Shown here: positions 44,615 to 56,337 of the stretch, piece by piece | Numbering within the stretch: position 1 is the first letter of the stretch | Layout of the letters: each line of letters begins with the position of its first letter | Source of the DNA: Gautieria morchelliformis | Lineage: Eukaryota > Basidiomycota > Agaricomycetes > Gomphales > Gomphaceae | Assembly (NCBI GenBank): GCA_015179125.1 | Contig: WHVA01000142.1 | Coordinates: forward strand, 124,001-188,000 | DNA: 64,000 nucleotides | Reading direction: 5' to 3' | Translations under genes and position numbers: made by a program | The notes under the pieces: generated by a model | What the model was told of the DNA's origin: nothing | Database searches by the model: none | The model's input: the letters and a program-made list of their open reading frames with translations, nothing else

Positions 44615-44790
44615 ATACTTACCTTGATGGCGCAGGTGCTTTCAAGTGCTGCGTTTGCGGGCTATGGGAGCTGACCATAGCACGGCGACACATTGTCCCC
44701 AGCCAGGTCTTGTAGCTTGTATGCGGTCTAGGCCGCATGCACCGTCTCAATATTTTCCTGTCCTGGTTCGCTCCTCGGAGTGGTCGGGCT
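44615..44790 (+). ncRNA. Structured small RNA, U1 snRNA candidate (canonical 5' end)
   Basis: The 5' end ATACTTACCTT is that of U1 snRNA, whose bases 3-10 (ACTTACCT) pair with 5' splice sites. Downstream the sequence folds into hairpins: CGCAG/CTGCG near 44632-44653, CTATGG/CCATAG (44662-44680) and ATGCGG/CCGCAT (about 44721-44738). An Sm-like site AATATTTTCC (about 44749-44758) follows, then a terminal hairpin (CCTGGTT...GGTCGGG) and a T run. A TATA box (44579-44586) lies 35 bases upstream, and GTGCACGAAGT at about -53 is shared with the second copy, resembling an snRNA promoter element. Against U1: the loop that binds U1-70K (GATCA-GAAG) is not evident. Size (about 176) fits. Confidence 0.5.
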
Positions 44791-45084
44791 CCTTTTTTTT
44801 TGGCCCTTTCGCAATCCTAACCCTAACCTAAGTTGTACATAAGCTACCTACGTAAGCTACCTAATGGAGTTCAACAATTATTTCGGACCCCTCTTGTACG
44901 TCTGAGACCCCTTGTTCAGCTCTACATAATGACCATAACATCACGTGTAGACTTGAGCATATAAGGCCCACTGGAACAGACGAATCGTCAGATATCATAT
45001 AGCTTGTTTCGACGACGGCACCAAGCCCCCATTATCGATTGATTATCCTCCCACCATCGTCACTACTGCAGTCTATACACGAGC

Positions 45085-46386
45085 ATGGGGGCCAGTAGGC
45101 TACCACAGGAGCTTATCGATGCTGTTACCGATAATCTCCATGAGGACCATGGTGCTTTACTGGCGTGTTCGCTAGTTTGCCGTTCATGGCTTCCCTCGAG
45201 CCAACGCCATCTTTTCTGGCGGGTAACTTTTGCTCTGGACAAGGATCGCTGCGAGCAACTGGCTCAAGGTTTACTCAATTCTCCTCATCTTGCCAATTAC
45301 ATCCGAGAGCTGGAGATCCGAAAGCTGGACGTGCGCGTGGCTGGAAACCATTGGACCAGGGAACGGGGATTCGATCCAAATCAATCACTCCCGGCGGCGG
45401 CGTTACGCAAGTTCAGGAAGCTCCAGAGCATACATCTATACAATCTGGACATGGATGATTTGACAGTAGACCTCCGCCAATCGCTTCGATGGGTACTCCT
45501 GCTACCCTCGCTCACGTCCCTGAAGCACCGTATTGGTCAAGATGAAAACAGCAACTTTGTGAGCCTTGCATGTCACGCTGAAAGTCTAATGGTTATATTG
45601 AGAACTTGTGTCATTTTTCCGTCGTGGCAGCTTCAGGACCTCTTGACGCGAGGAGATCAAGAGGATGATGAACCACGGGAGCGGAGTTACCTTTCTCACC
45701 TGGATTTAGAGTTGTCGAGGAAAGGCAACCTTGGCCTACATGTTGACTGGTTTCTTGGACCTCGTTCGCCTTTTGAAGTATCGCATATACAGAATTTGCG
45801 CGTAGCTTGTCTCGACAAGAAGGACGAGGAAGCTTTAAACCGCCTGTTTCGCACCATTGGCGGCTCACTCAAACAAGTCGAATTTTCTGTACCATATCGG
45901 CCATATAACGGTGGGCTGGGTGAGTGACCACCTATTTTGAACTCAAATGTAGTTGTTTAACTTTATACCTTGGTGTTTCTAGACCCAGAGCTAGCATTCG
46001 ACGTCAAACTGGAATATAACTCGAATATTCGCTTCCTATCCTTGACTGATGTCGCTATTGACGCAGTGGACTCGGGACCGTTCGGGACGGCCTGGTTTTG
46101 GCTTCAGCGGTTCCTTTCTAATTTTGACGCTTCTAACAAAATAGAACAGATCTATCTCGAAGTGATAATTTATGACACTGACGCGTTTAGGGAATTTGTG
46201 TACTCAGCTGCTGTTTGGGGCCAAGTAGACTGCATTCTTGCAGAAAAGTTTCGGAAACTGGAGAAGCTGGACATAAATGCATTGTTGATGGCCCCGGAGT
46301 ACGGTGAGATTAAGGAAAGTATTCTTGACGGGCTTCCAATGTTAGACAGGCGAGGTGTGTCTGTGACGGTGGATAGATATTGGTAG
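45085..46386 (+). CDS. F-box protein
   Basis: Predicted SCF ubiquitin-ligase adaptor. The N-terminus is a good F-box: LPQELIDAVTDNLHEDHGAL, then CSLVCRSWLPSSQRHLFWRV (residues about 6-48). The rest has loosely repeated Leu-rich segments (LRKFRKLQSIHLYNLDMDDL, LLPSLTSLKH, YLSHLDLEL), in the style of large basidiomycete F-box families. One intron, 45920-45982 (GTGAGTGACC to TTTCTAG), joins GGL to DPELAFDVKLEYN in phase. It ends SVTVDRYW with a stop at 46384-46386; about 412 residues. It is not closely similar to the tandem copies at 10-18 kb. It sits between two copies of the U1-like RNA gene, so the 2 kb block may have spread as a unit. Confidence 0.8.
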
Positions 46387-46692
46387 ATACAGCCGCGGCC
46401 CAAAGCCATAAGAAAATATCAGACTCCTAAGAGTATGAAACTGTTAAAAGTATGAAAAATATTGGCTGCCGCGCGCTGTTGGGCGCTGGTTGCAACGATC
46501 ACGGTCACGCTTGGATGACCGTATACCCCTGTCACATGATGAATACAGACGTCTGGCAAGTTATGGCGAATGAGAACATGCAGACATGGCTAAGGAATTT
46601 CCAGTGCAGTTCGTAGCCTGTGAGAATGTTGCAATTTTTGTGCACGAAGTTGGCTAGTATAAAGAGAAAAGCTCCCACAGTCTAATTCTTTC

Positions 46693-46858
46693 ATACTTGC
46701 CTTGATGGCGCAGGTGCTTTCAAGTGTTGCGTTTGCGGGCTATGGGAGCTGACCATAGCATGGCGACACATTGTCCTCAGCCAGGTCTTTTAGCTTGTAT
46801 GCGGTCTAGGCCGCATGCACCGTCTAAATATTTTCCTGTCCTGGTTCGGAGTGGCCGG
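46693..46858 (+). ncRNA. Structured small RNA, U1 snRNA candidate (variant 5' end)
   Basis: Second copy of the RNA at 44615, more than 90% alike by eye, with the same TATA box (about 46658) and GTGCACGAAGT element. The 5' end reads ATACTTGCCTT: base 7 is G instead of A, within the splice-site pairing segment. Such an RNA would pair perfectly with AG|GCAAGT donors and by G-U wobble with GTAAGT. Changes elsewhere tend to keep pairing (GTGCTGCG to GTGTTGCG in hairpin 1; six bases lost from the terminal hairpin, leaving a shorter stem). It may be functional, or a decaying duplicate. Confidence 0.45.
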
Positions 46859-47210
46859 CCTTTTTTTTTTGGCGCTTTCGCAGTCCTAACCCTAACCTAA
46901 GTTGTACATAAGCGGCGTCTAACACAGGCTAGACATTGGGTGGGCGTAACGTACAGTATGCATTCGACTTATCAGATCGGAATCAACCAGTATTATTTCG
47001 GGTTGTGAGTACATTCGCCGCGAGCTAGACTAACTGCATGGAAATAATGGGTCTATGCAACACAGCTAGCAAGCAGAGCGACAAAAAGTGATGATACCTT
47101 AATGAGAGTCTAAGTCCCTGATGTAAAGATAATGCTGATGAGTCCCTTCGCGGCAATACACACAAATAGATAAAGATATCCAGAATCAAACATAGAATCA
47201 AACAGATATG

Positions 47211-50200
47211 CTACACCGCGTGTGGGGACGCTGTGAAGCCAGAGGCTTCAGAGGCGATTGATTCCCGCCACGGGTCATTGTTTCCTCCTGGCTCAGCCCT
47301 AGACCGTGAGGTGATTGTCGCTATATCGTCGTCGTGCCACAGCCCGGTATCGTGGTCCGAGTTGCTGCCTTCTCGTGCAGTGAAAAACGACGTTTCGCTT
47401 TGGGTGACATGCGACGCCTGCGACGCAGCACGATCGGGCTTGGGACTCTGCGAGGGCGATCGACCCAGCACTTCGAATTCGCCAGAATAAGCAGCAGCAC
47501 CCGAATAGTTTTGAAGACTTCGCGGAGGAGTCACATGGGTGCGCGGACTATGCGGGGGCGTAGCGTGCGGTGATAACGAGTCTGGTTGTACCTGCAGCGG
47601 TCGCGACGAGCGATTCGCCCCCTCAGGTTGTGTCGTTACTGAAGTCATGGTCATTGGTCGTAGGGATGTCGGTGTGTAAACGTTTGATTCTGAGAGAGGG
47701 GATGGGGGCGGAATATCGGAGGCGGAATAATACGATGTTCGGGACAAGGGAGGGTCCGGTGGTGTGCGCTGAATGGGGGTCACCGTGTCCCAAATATCGC
47801 CATCGTCGATCACATAACCTAGGTTGACGTTCACGCGTGCAGGGCTCGTGTCTGGTGGAATGTCTGAAAAAGTGAGGTTTGGCTGCGGTGTTCCAGCTTC
47901 GGGTGGACTCTGTGTCCCCGCTGGGACATAGCTGCCACGAGCATCGCGCGTCGCATCGTATGGCATATCCACCGACTCGCGCTCAGAAACCGACCGCTCA
48001 TGGTAATCTGCTTCGAACATGGGTATATGTTCAACATCGCCTTTACGGCGCTCACGACGGCGCTTGATTCCCAGCTGGTCTTTAAGGTCCCCAAGGACCC
48101 ACATTTCCCGCACAATGTCCCGGTCCAGTGGATAGTATGTCGAAGAGACAAACTTATAAATTAGGCGAGGACCTATCATGGGGGGATGAAGGCAAGTGGC
48201 GAGGCTGAAGAACAATACGTACCGATAGCTAGGACCACCGATAAGAGTACACTTGCCCAGAAGTCAACTGTCCCAAGGAGGTCCACAAACTCGCTGGTGA
48301 ATGTAGATGTCGTAAAGAGCGAATACACCGCGATCCAGATGATCATGACTACATTGGAACCAATGACAGTAATCCAGGTAACGATTGACCAGCTGTTCAA
48401 TCAGGATCAGAAATTTCGACGAAAAACATGGTGACTGGCTCACTAGTTAGTGTTGATACCAACGAAGATATTGGCTGCAAAGATCGCCGCTACAGAGACT
48501 GTCGTACCAAAGTCACTTAGACTATCCAAACCCCTACCATTCCATGATGCAGTAACATCGCCTAATGCCCAAACACAATATGGTATGAAAAACACTACTG
48601 CGGATTGATACAAACCGTCCAACATATATGTCCAGAATTTGAGCCGGGTATAATCGAGGCCACGGATACCACGAATATAGAGTTGCGGAAATGCGAGACT
48701 CGCACGAGCATTCACATCTTGATCAAAGGCTGCCAGAAAACATTGTCACATCTCACGAGGTGGCATATAAAAAAGGAAACATTTACCACCGAGGGATATG
48801 ATGGGTAATGAGGTGAAAACGAGGTTGTAGAGAAGAATGAAGGTGTACTCGTATAAATAAGTTGCGTCAAAGCTGCCGATAATTAGATGGCATAGATACG
48901 ACCTTATCCGAAGAGACGCGTACCTATTATAAAATAGAAACCAGAACATGGCAAACGTCCATATTACGCACTATTGACATCATTGAGTAAAGGTTTGTGC
49001 GGCACCCGCACAATATACATACTTTGTAAAAAAAGTTCGAATGCATATCCGCGATCCGCAAGTACGACCAGCGTCCATGAACGAGTAGGAGCTTCGTTAA
49101 AAATCGGAATTGGCCGAATGCATAATCTGCCGACATAGCTGCCTGAGAGCCCTCGAGGCCAAGTAATCCACATCCAATGTTGGCCTCCTGTATCATGGCC
49201 ACATCATTTGCACCGTCGCCAATGGACAACGTCATTGCTTTCCGCCCTTCCTTGACCTACACGTAGAGCACAGATGGCGGGAGTAAATAAGGGTAGAACA
49301 ATGCGTCCAATAAGACACGTACTAATTTGACCGTAAGGGCTTTCTGAGCGGGTGAAACTCGACAACACACAACTGTTTCACATTGCGTCCCGAGCGTGAG
49401 GAACAACGGCTTGAGATCGGCTTCGAGAGCATAGCGTAATGTGTCACCATCAATTACAACTGCAAAGCTCTTTTGAAGACCAGCGACAAATCCGCGGTTT
49501 ATGTCCTTGGTTGTCGGTGGGGGCCCAAGGAGTGATGCGATTTTGTTGAGACCAGCTTCAATCTGAGACCGCGCCCCTTCAGCGGAATCAGCAGACAAGA
49601 TCATGATCTCCATGTCCTGCTTGAGGAGGTTACAGCTGAAACCAATCTCAATTGCCGTTTGCAGCTTATCGCCTACGGACATTCAGTATAGTTGATAATT
49701 ACAGAAGAAGCACCAACCGGTTAAGATCCATAACTTGATACCCGCTCTGTGCAGCGTCTCGATAGCCTCTGGAACACCTTCTTGTAGCTTGTCTTCCAAA
49801 GCTGTTGCGCCCAGAATAAAGAGGTCGCGTTCAATTAGCTCGCTGGCCTTCTCCATCTCCTCTTCGCGATCTTTGATAGCAGAGCTCGCAGCGTCGAATG
49901 TGCGTACCCATTCAAGATACTCCTCGTTGCTTAGGTACTTATACGCAATGCACAGGGTGCGCAAGCCTCCGTTCGCAAAATTTTCCATATTTTCCTGCGT
50001 GGCAGCTTTGAGCTCGGGATCCTGGTGCTTCGACAAGCGGGCATACACGACACTGTCTGCACCTTTGCAGTATAGCACGAGCTTACCCTCTGGATTGCGC
50101 ACGATAACACTCATCCGCTTCCGTGTACTGTTGAACTCGAGCACCTTGAGCGGCGTATGACGCTCCACCTGACCCAAGACTTCGATGTCGACCGCCAGGC

Positions 50201-52673
50201 TCGAGCGCTGGACAAAAGGAAAACCAACGTCGCGCGCAGCAGCGACTAGCGCGGCCTCGTCAGGCGATTCTGCCTTATAGTCAAGTTTATACGGATTATT
50301 TGGGTCAGGGCGGTCGGAAAGAACCGAATGGCAAATGGCGAGGGCACGGAAGAATGCAATGAGGTGGCCACGTTGCCCCGACGAGCGATCAGCTAGGTGA
50401 TCAGCAAGCGTAGGTGAGATGAGGGTAAGCTTGTCTGGACAGAGATACCGATTTTTGAACGTTTCGTTCATGCGCCGGATCATGGCATCCTTGAGAATGG
50501 CGAGCTGCCTGGACTGCTCGGCTGGGTCGATTGTATTTCCTTTGCCTTCGCGCTGAAGAGCGCCTCGCTGAGCCTCAGTGACTCCCTCGCCATATGCCAC
50601 ACCGTTTACGGAGCATTTCTGAAATTCCATGATATTCTGCGTGAGCGTGCCAGTCTTGTCGGAAAATATGTACTCGATTTGGCCGAGATCATCAGATATG
50701 CTCCAGTTTTTGGGAACGCATGCCGTGTCGTATGGTCCGTAGTACATGTCGATATCCTGACTTATAAAATATGCCTGGATCGTTTTTACGATTTCGATGG
50801 AGATATAGAGTGAGATTGGGACAATATTTTGAAAGGCGATCAAGGAAGAGCTGGAGGGATATCAGCAACTAGGACCCATGGGAAGTTAGAATACAACGCA
50901 CGCAAAAGTAACGAGGGCGTTAATAGCAGGTATGCTTGACGGCTGGGACCCTTCCTCGAAGAAGCGGGCACTGGTGCCAGACTTGCCATCGAAATAGCCG
51001 TTTACGGCCCCAGTGGTGATGCACATGATTAACAAAATGGCAAAGTTCATGATCACATTGAAGTTGGTCTCCTTTTCGATCTTGGAGCGTTTGCTAGGAG
51101 TATCCCCACCGTTAAGCATAATCTTCGTATCAGCACCAGTGAAAACGACAAGCCCGATGACCCAGCTGGTGTTCCGCAACGCACAGCCTCGGAGAAGAAA
51201 CTCTCTGGTTGTGACAGGCTCGACACGTTCGGCGCCTTCGGGGTCGGTGAAGTGCAGAACGCCATTGTATACATATAAATTGGCATGGGGGGGCTCCGAA
51301 TCGAGAACAAAGCTGGCGTGTTCAACATCTTCCTCTGAAACGATGCTAGACGTCGCACGCAGGGACCGTCGGGGCTTTAAGTTCGTCTCCCCATCTAGAT
51401 TCTTGGTCTCCACATAGCATACACCGTCCGAATCAGATGTGGAGAGCACTACAATGTCGGCAGGGATCTGGTCATTGTCGCGCAATAACACCACGTCGCC
51501 GACCTCAAGCTTCTTCCATAATGTACGCTCCCAGCGGGGATTGCCGCCTGATGGCTGACGATTCCAGTCCACTACGCCGGCTGAAGTATGGGAGGCAGTG
51601 GATCTAGGATATTGAGAGGACGCAAGCGAGCCGCTTCGGCTTCGGACACCAAGATTGGGGTTCCCGGGAGGGTTAGTGTTACTCCGATCACCGCTCGAGC
51701 TCGATACGGACTGGATATCATCAAGGCGGATGCGAGACTGACCGCGGTTTGTACTGTTAGTCGACTCTATATCATCCTCCGCGATCGTCCGCGTGCGCTC
51801 GAGCACTATGCGCACATCTTGTGCTTCGCGCGCCCGTAGCTTACGCACGCCCTTGGATAAAGTCCCTGGTTTGTTGATGCCTAAAAGCCGCTCGAACCAG
51901 ACTCGGGGGTCAGAGGGTTGATTCATGTTACGCCAGGCACCAAGTTTGGTGGCTGCGGATGTGTTCACCTCTTCGTCAAGGCGCGCCCGGCGGTAATCTT
52001 CGATCCCATCCTTGATCGCGGTCACAATGAGAATGAAAACGAGCGGTATCATGCCTAACTGTGGTGCGGCAGCCCCGAAGACGGGAAACACTAGACGAAC
52101 ATCAGCGAAGGCACAGCTTCGAAAGAGAATGGCGCTTACCTGTGACGATGACCAGGACCAAGAAGTATAGATTTGCAATACGACGAAACTGTTCGTACAA
52201 GTTCTTTGGGAGGAATGTGATGATGGTATACTCTAGAATCACATCAGTCGTATGTCACACTGATTGGTAAAGAGGACGCAACTGCTTGTGCGGACTTTGT
52301 TGCGTACATAACGGACCCATGGGTCACCGTTTGATCTAAGCTCGTGGGCTGGTAGGGGTGCATTAACGTAGATATTCCTACGAGGTTTGCTGGTAACGGT
52401 GACCTGTTGCGATACCTCCTGCGGTGCGCTCGGGGGAGGGTTTGACCTAACAGATCCTTTGCGCTTCTCTGAATTTCTTCCAAAGAACCGAGACTTGGTA
52501 CTGGACTTGCGTTTGCGGCGTGCTGCGCGCTGTTCAGAGCGTATAGACTCGGCGATGGTCGACGCTGCGGTTGTGACCGTACGGAGACGGAGATCGTCAT
52601 CGATGCCAGTGTCAGATTCATCGTCAGTTTCGAGCTCATCTGGGTGGAGATGACGTCGGAAAAGCTTAGACAT
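47211..52673 (-). CDS. P4-ATPase phospholipid flippase, Dnf1/Dnf2 type
   Basis: Type IV P-type ATPase that moves phospholipids from the outer to the inner leaflet, usually at the plasma membrane with a Cdc50-type partner. The start at 52673 ([20 protein letters not shown]) gives a long acidic/basic cytoplasmic N-terminus. Then [42 protein letters not shown] with a long Ser-rich insertion before [21 protein letters not shown], typical of the Dnf branch. [16 protein letters not shown] is the actuator motif. [17 protein letters not shown] is helix 4 with the P4 PISL motif. [11 protein letters not shown] (about 50660) has the phosphorylated Asp. [14 protein letters not shown] and, near 49220, [19 protein letters not shown] complete the ATP and Mg sites. 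C-terminal membrane exons follow (48950-48180), then a 300-residue Pro/Ser-rich tail ending at 47211. All motifs are intact; short introns throughout. Confidence 0.92.
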
Positions 52674-52689
52674 GGTAAGTTAGTGTACA

Positions 52690-53460
52690 ATGCGATTAAA
52701 CGAGTGGAGTGACAGTAGAAAGGCGGTGGGCGTTGAGGCAGGGAGGGAAGCGCGCATTAGATGACTAATCAGGGTGGTGACTAATGATGTATACGTCCCG
52801 ACATCCAACATCGTCGTCTTGCTCCATGGACTCGAAAATACCTGTCGCCGGATGGAAACTACCGACCGCAGTTCACGGGTTAGTCAGCTTGAGCTAAGGA
52901 GCTCTTATGACTAACTCGCCACCCAACCGTACACTTCCCGCTGGTGGGTCACGCTGTAGCAGCCTCTGGATGGATGGCTAAAGGCACAGACTGTTAACTC
53001 CCACTCACCGCGTTTTGTGGGGTCAAATTTGCCATCCAAATAGATGAGTCCAGCCGGGCATTTAGCGCCGTATTACAGTGTGATTACCCCAACACACCGA
53101 ACACTCAGTAGATCCGCCCCCATATCTTTGGGCCAAAAATCCAAATTTATCCAATGCTCTAGATACACTGTCTAATTCCCTCGTCAAGTATTTTAGCTCC
53201 CTGACATCTAATTAAGTTCGAAAGATAGCTACGCTCGAGTACCAAATATACTCGTCCACGTTTGCCCCAGTCCGCACACAGCTCATGATCACAGAGCAAA
53301 TACATGCTCCGACCTACACCTAGGCCGCACTTACGCATTTTGAATACATTAGACTACTAATCACCACTTTATATCAATTGGACAACTCAGGCCACAGCGA
53401 CATACAGCGGTATACACACAAAGCACGTAAACATATAATTATTGCTCACATATATATAGT
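52690..53460. other. Intergenic region upstream of the flippase
   Basis: No gene seen. It should contain the flippase promoter (minus strand). Frames are short on both strands. Confidence 0.5.
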
Positions 53461-53463
53461 AGT

Positions 53464-55012
53464 TCAATCCAAATTAAATACGACCTCAACACGTTGCGTC
53501 ATGCGGTGCGGCTGCAGCCTGTCGTGAGGGAACGGCCACCGAGCCATGCTGCAGCTGCTAGTGCAGGAACCTCCCATACATCCTCGGGGTGAGCGTCTCG
53601 TCAACTGACGCCGCGGGCATCGGGAGGAACAACACCATTCAGCGAAACACGTGCAGAAGCAAAATGGCAGCCAACACACCTGAGCAGAAATGCGCCTCAG
53701 AACCAGCCCATCAGGAAGAAGCACTCAGGTGCATACCGCAGGATCCCCAGTGCTGCAGACACTAGCAAGATGCACGTCGGGCAAACCATCCCATCCCGTC
53801 CGCCCCACGCACCTCTGCGAAGAACATGTCCCCCAGCTCGACGCCGCAGCACGTCCATGCCGTCCCAAAGCTGAACAAGAATATCACCAGATGCATGTAG
53901 TCCTCGAATATCAGGACACCCATGGTGTGGAATAGGCACACCATGTCTGTGCAGCGTCAACGTCAGTGCAAGCGCGAGGACGCGACGGGGGTTAGGATGG
54001 GTGCATGCACAAATAAACGGACCATTGTGATTGGACTCGTTCCCATAGTTTGTCGTGCCACGCTCTGATCTCCGTCTCCTCCATGATTGCCTGAAGGTCG
54101 CACTGCTAGCGAGTAGACATCAGAAAGTAAATCAAATAGAAGCAAGGAAGCGCAGCGGCCATTGTAGATAGCAGAAAGTAAATCAAATTAAAGCAGCCAT
54201 CAATGCAAAGGCAGGCCGCACAACTTAAAGCAGACCCTGACGCGTGACATACCTTGTTGAGGTTGTTCAGTGGCTTCGGATCTGAGTAGACTTTCTCGTG
54301 GAAACGTGACACAAAGCGCAGCAGCCCCATGTATGCCACGAGGTGTACGTCGTGCGCGTGGTTGTACCTGCCCGCCGGAATCCGCGTCGTCAACATTGTG
54401 TGCCACGCAGAGCGCAGCAGCAGCCTCAGCACTGGAAGAAAGCCCCGCTGCAGCACAGCGCACTTACCGGCTCCGCCGATACCATGCCTTCTGGGAGCTT
54501 GTTCGAGCTGTGGTTTGGGTACATGTGTGTGTGGGGGTGGGCAGGCGGCGACCCCGCGAGCGGGTAGGCGTGCGCGTGCTGCGTGGGCGTGGGCGTGGGC
54601 GAGGGCGAGGGCGGGAGAGCATGTGTGAGTGGAGTGGGGTACGCGTTGGGCGCCGGCGCGGGTCCGTTCCCGTTCCTAGGCGGCGTGCGGGGCGGGATCG
54701 CGAAGACGCATTTCATTTGCCCGCGGGTCGGCGGCGGGGTTTGGGGGGCTCTGGGAGGGGGCGGATAAGGGCAAGGGTGCGGTGGCGGCGGCGGTGGTAG
54801 GCGCGGGTAAGGGCGATTGCGGGGCGTGTGTACCGCTGCGGGTGAGCCTGTAGGTGCTGAGGGCGCCGGCGGCATGTGTGTGCGGGGGTGCGGGGATGTG
54901 CCGTGCGCCAGCATGGCCGTGGTCCACCACGGCGTGCTGCGGATCGTTGCATCCTCCTGTGCGCCTGTCGGCTTCCCCCACTGCGTCGACGAGTGGTCCA
55001 TGTTGTAGACAA
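53464..55012 (-). CDS. Pro-rich, membrane-protein-like locus, possibly decayed
   Basis: Not recognised. From MDHSSTQWGKPTGAQED (55001) a frame runs through a long Pro/Thr/His-rich low-complexity region (54940-54540, GC-rich GGGCGT/GGGCGA repeats on the plus strand). Exon-like pieces follow: WHTMLTTRIPAGRYNHAHD with VAYMGLLRFVSRFHEKVYSD and PLNNLNK (54410-54260); LQAIMEETEIRAWHDKLWER (54095-54040); and a hydrophobic one, FHTMGVLIFEDYMHLVIFLF, then WTCCGVELGDMFFAE (53940-53815). The pieces read like one conserved protein with two or more membrane helices, but I could not join the last two in phase with GT..AG introns, and the final exons near 53700-53470 change frame. Either the gene is damaged or I have a splice site wrong. 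Confidence 0.35.
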
Positions 55013-55242
55013 TCAGGCACAACATACCTGGTCCCAGCCGCTCCCAAGACCTAAGTCAACTCTCCCCAGTCCCATAACAGCTCGCAGATCTCAAAACAAG
55101 AAATAGGAGAAAGTAAAAGCAAAACAAAGCTCACGTGATTACAAAATGACATTAGTAGGAGTATAATTTGTTGAAGTCCAGCATATGACCCCGCCATATG
55201 GACTTGCATTTGCGCAAAAGCGTTGTGATGGGATGGAACGAT

Positions 55243-55490
55243 CAATAGAGTAGCCAGCTGGAGCTGGCTAGATACCGTTGGACAGCATGCTTATGGGTTA
55301 TTCTCAGGTTCGAATGCCTGGTCTAGACGCATCTGGTCGATCCCTTTCGGAAGCAGGCCGAGGCACTCGAACAATAAATAGAGTAGTTGGGTGGAGCTGG
55401 CTAGATATAGTTGGACAGCATGCTTATGGGTTATTCTCAGGTTCTAATGCCCGGTCTGGATGCATCTGGTCGATCCCTTTTGGAGGCAAT
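55243..55490 (+). repeat. Two tandem copies of a tRNA-like (SINE-like) unit, period 133 bases
   Basis: GAGCTGGCTAGATA at 55261 recurs at 55394, and about 115 bases are alike: GGACAGCATGCTTATGGGTT, TTCTCAGGTT, CATCTGGTCGATCCCTTT. The first copy has a box A-like TGGCTAGATACCGTTGG and a box B-like GGTTCGAAT (55307-55315) about 30 bases apart, as in a tRNA-derived Pol III promoter; the second has GGTTCTAAT. A proper tRNA cloverleaf cannot be drawn, so a SINE fragment is likelier than a tRNA gene. Confidence 0.5.
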
Positions 55491-55499
55491 CATCGCCTG

Positions 55500-56337
55500 A
55501 GAATAGATGCCATATGCGAACGTTTGGTAGGGTAACTATACATCCGCGTCAGCCGGCAGCTTATGGCCGGCCGCATTGACTAATATTTACTTTCAATCCG
55601 ATTTTCAACCGCCAAAACGCGGTGACTAGGCGCAGGCTCAGAAATAGTGACTCCTAAACAGAACTGGCGGTCGGGGTACTACCGGTATCCCCCTGATGAG
55701 AGCTTTCGTCGGCTCGAAACCGCTGCACACCCGTCTCCACTAGCAACCCTCTTCCCTACCTGGCAGGAAGCCCAATCTTAGGAGACGGCTGCCCGCGGTA
55801 GGTGCAGAGGTTGTGGTCTGCCCAGCGGCGCTCTGTTGGACGCAGCGGCCTGCGGCTTTGCTTGCAGGCAGCATAGCTAAAGTACTGTACAAGGGGGTAG
55901 ACCTTACCGGGATAAGCCTGGATAAGCCTGGATGTGCACAGCACCATGGTTGGGTTGAAACTCAGTGGGGTAGACCGCCGGCGGCCGGGGACCCATGTTG
56001 AAACTCAGCAAATGGTCGGCAAACATTCCGCGTGCAACTTTAGTACTGCTGCAAGTGAAGGTACTGTAATCGACTGAAAATCCATCCTTAGAGTTTCTGC
56101 AAGTGAATCTTCCACCAAAAGACAAAACTGGGAGCTGGATATTGGATATTGGATACTTTCGCTTGCCCAGGCCTATTTCTCACGGTATCCCACTCGCAAT
56201 GGTCAATAAACTTCATATCGTTATGCCATATAACATGAAAAACGGTGATAGACCACAAGAGCCTCCCAATTCAACGTGCTTGAATACTCGGAGACCACGT
56301 AGAGCGTTTAAAAAGGAACGGCATACGCCACCGTCAA
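55500..56337. other. Intergenic stretch with short direct repeats
   Basis: No gene supported. GATAAGCCTG is repeated twice at about 55912-55932, and GTTGAAACTCAG occurs at about 55953 and 55997 with GGGTAGACC nearby. The remainder is unremarkable. Confidence 0.4.

Noticed and set aside
44615-44840. Telomerase RNA, because of the CCTAACCCTAACC template-like motif
   Set aside because: The motif follows the T run after the structured RNA, fungal telomerase RNAs are much longer, and there are two copies flanking an F-box gene. U1-like is the better fit.
54270-54800. Arg/Gly-rich plus-strand ORF in the GC-rich repeat region
   Set aside because: Low-complexity reading of GGGCGT-type repeats, opposite a better minus-strand frame.
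55300-55325. tRNA gene from the GGTTCGAAT box
   Set aside because: No seven-base acceptor stem or regular anticodon arm can be drawn, and the second copy has lost the box B match.
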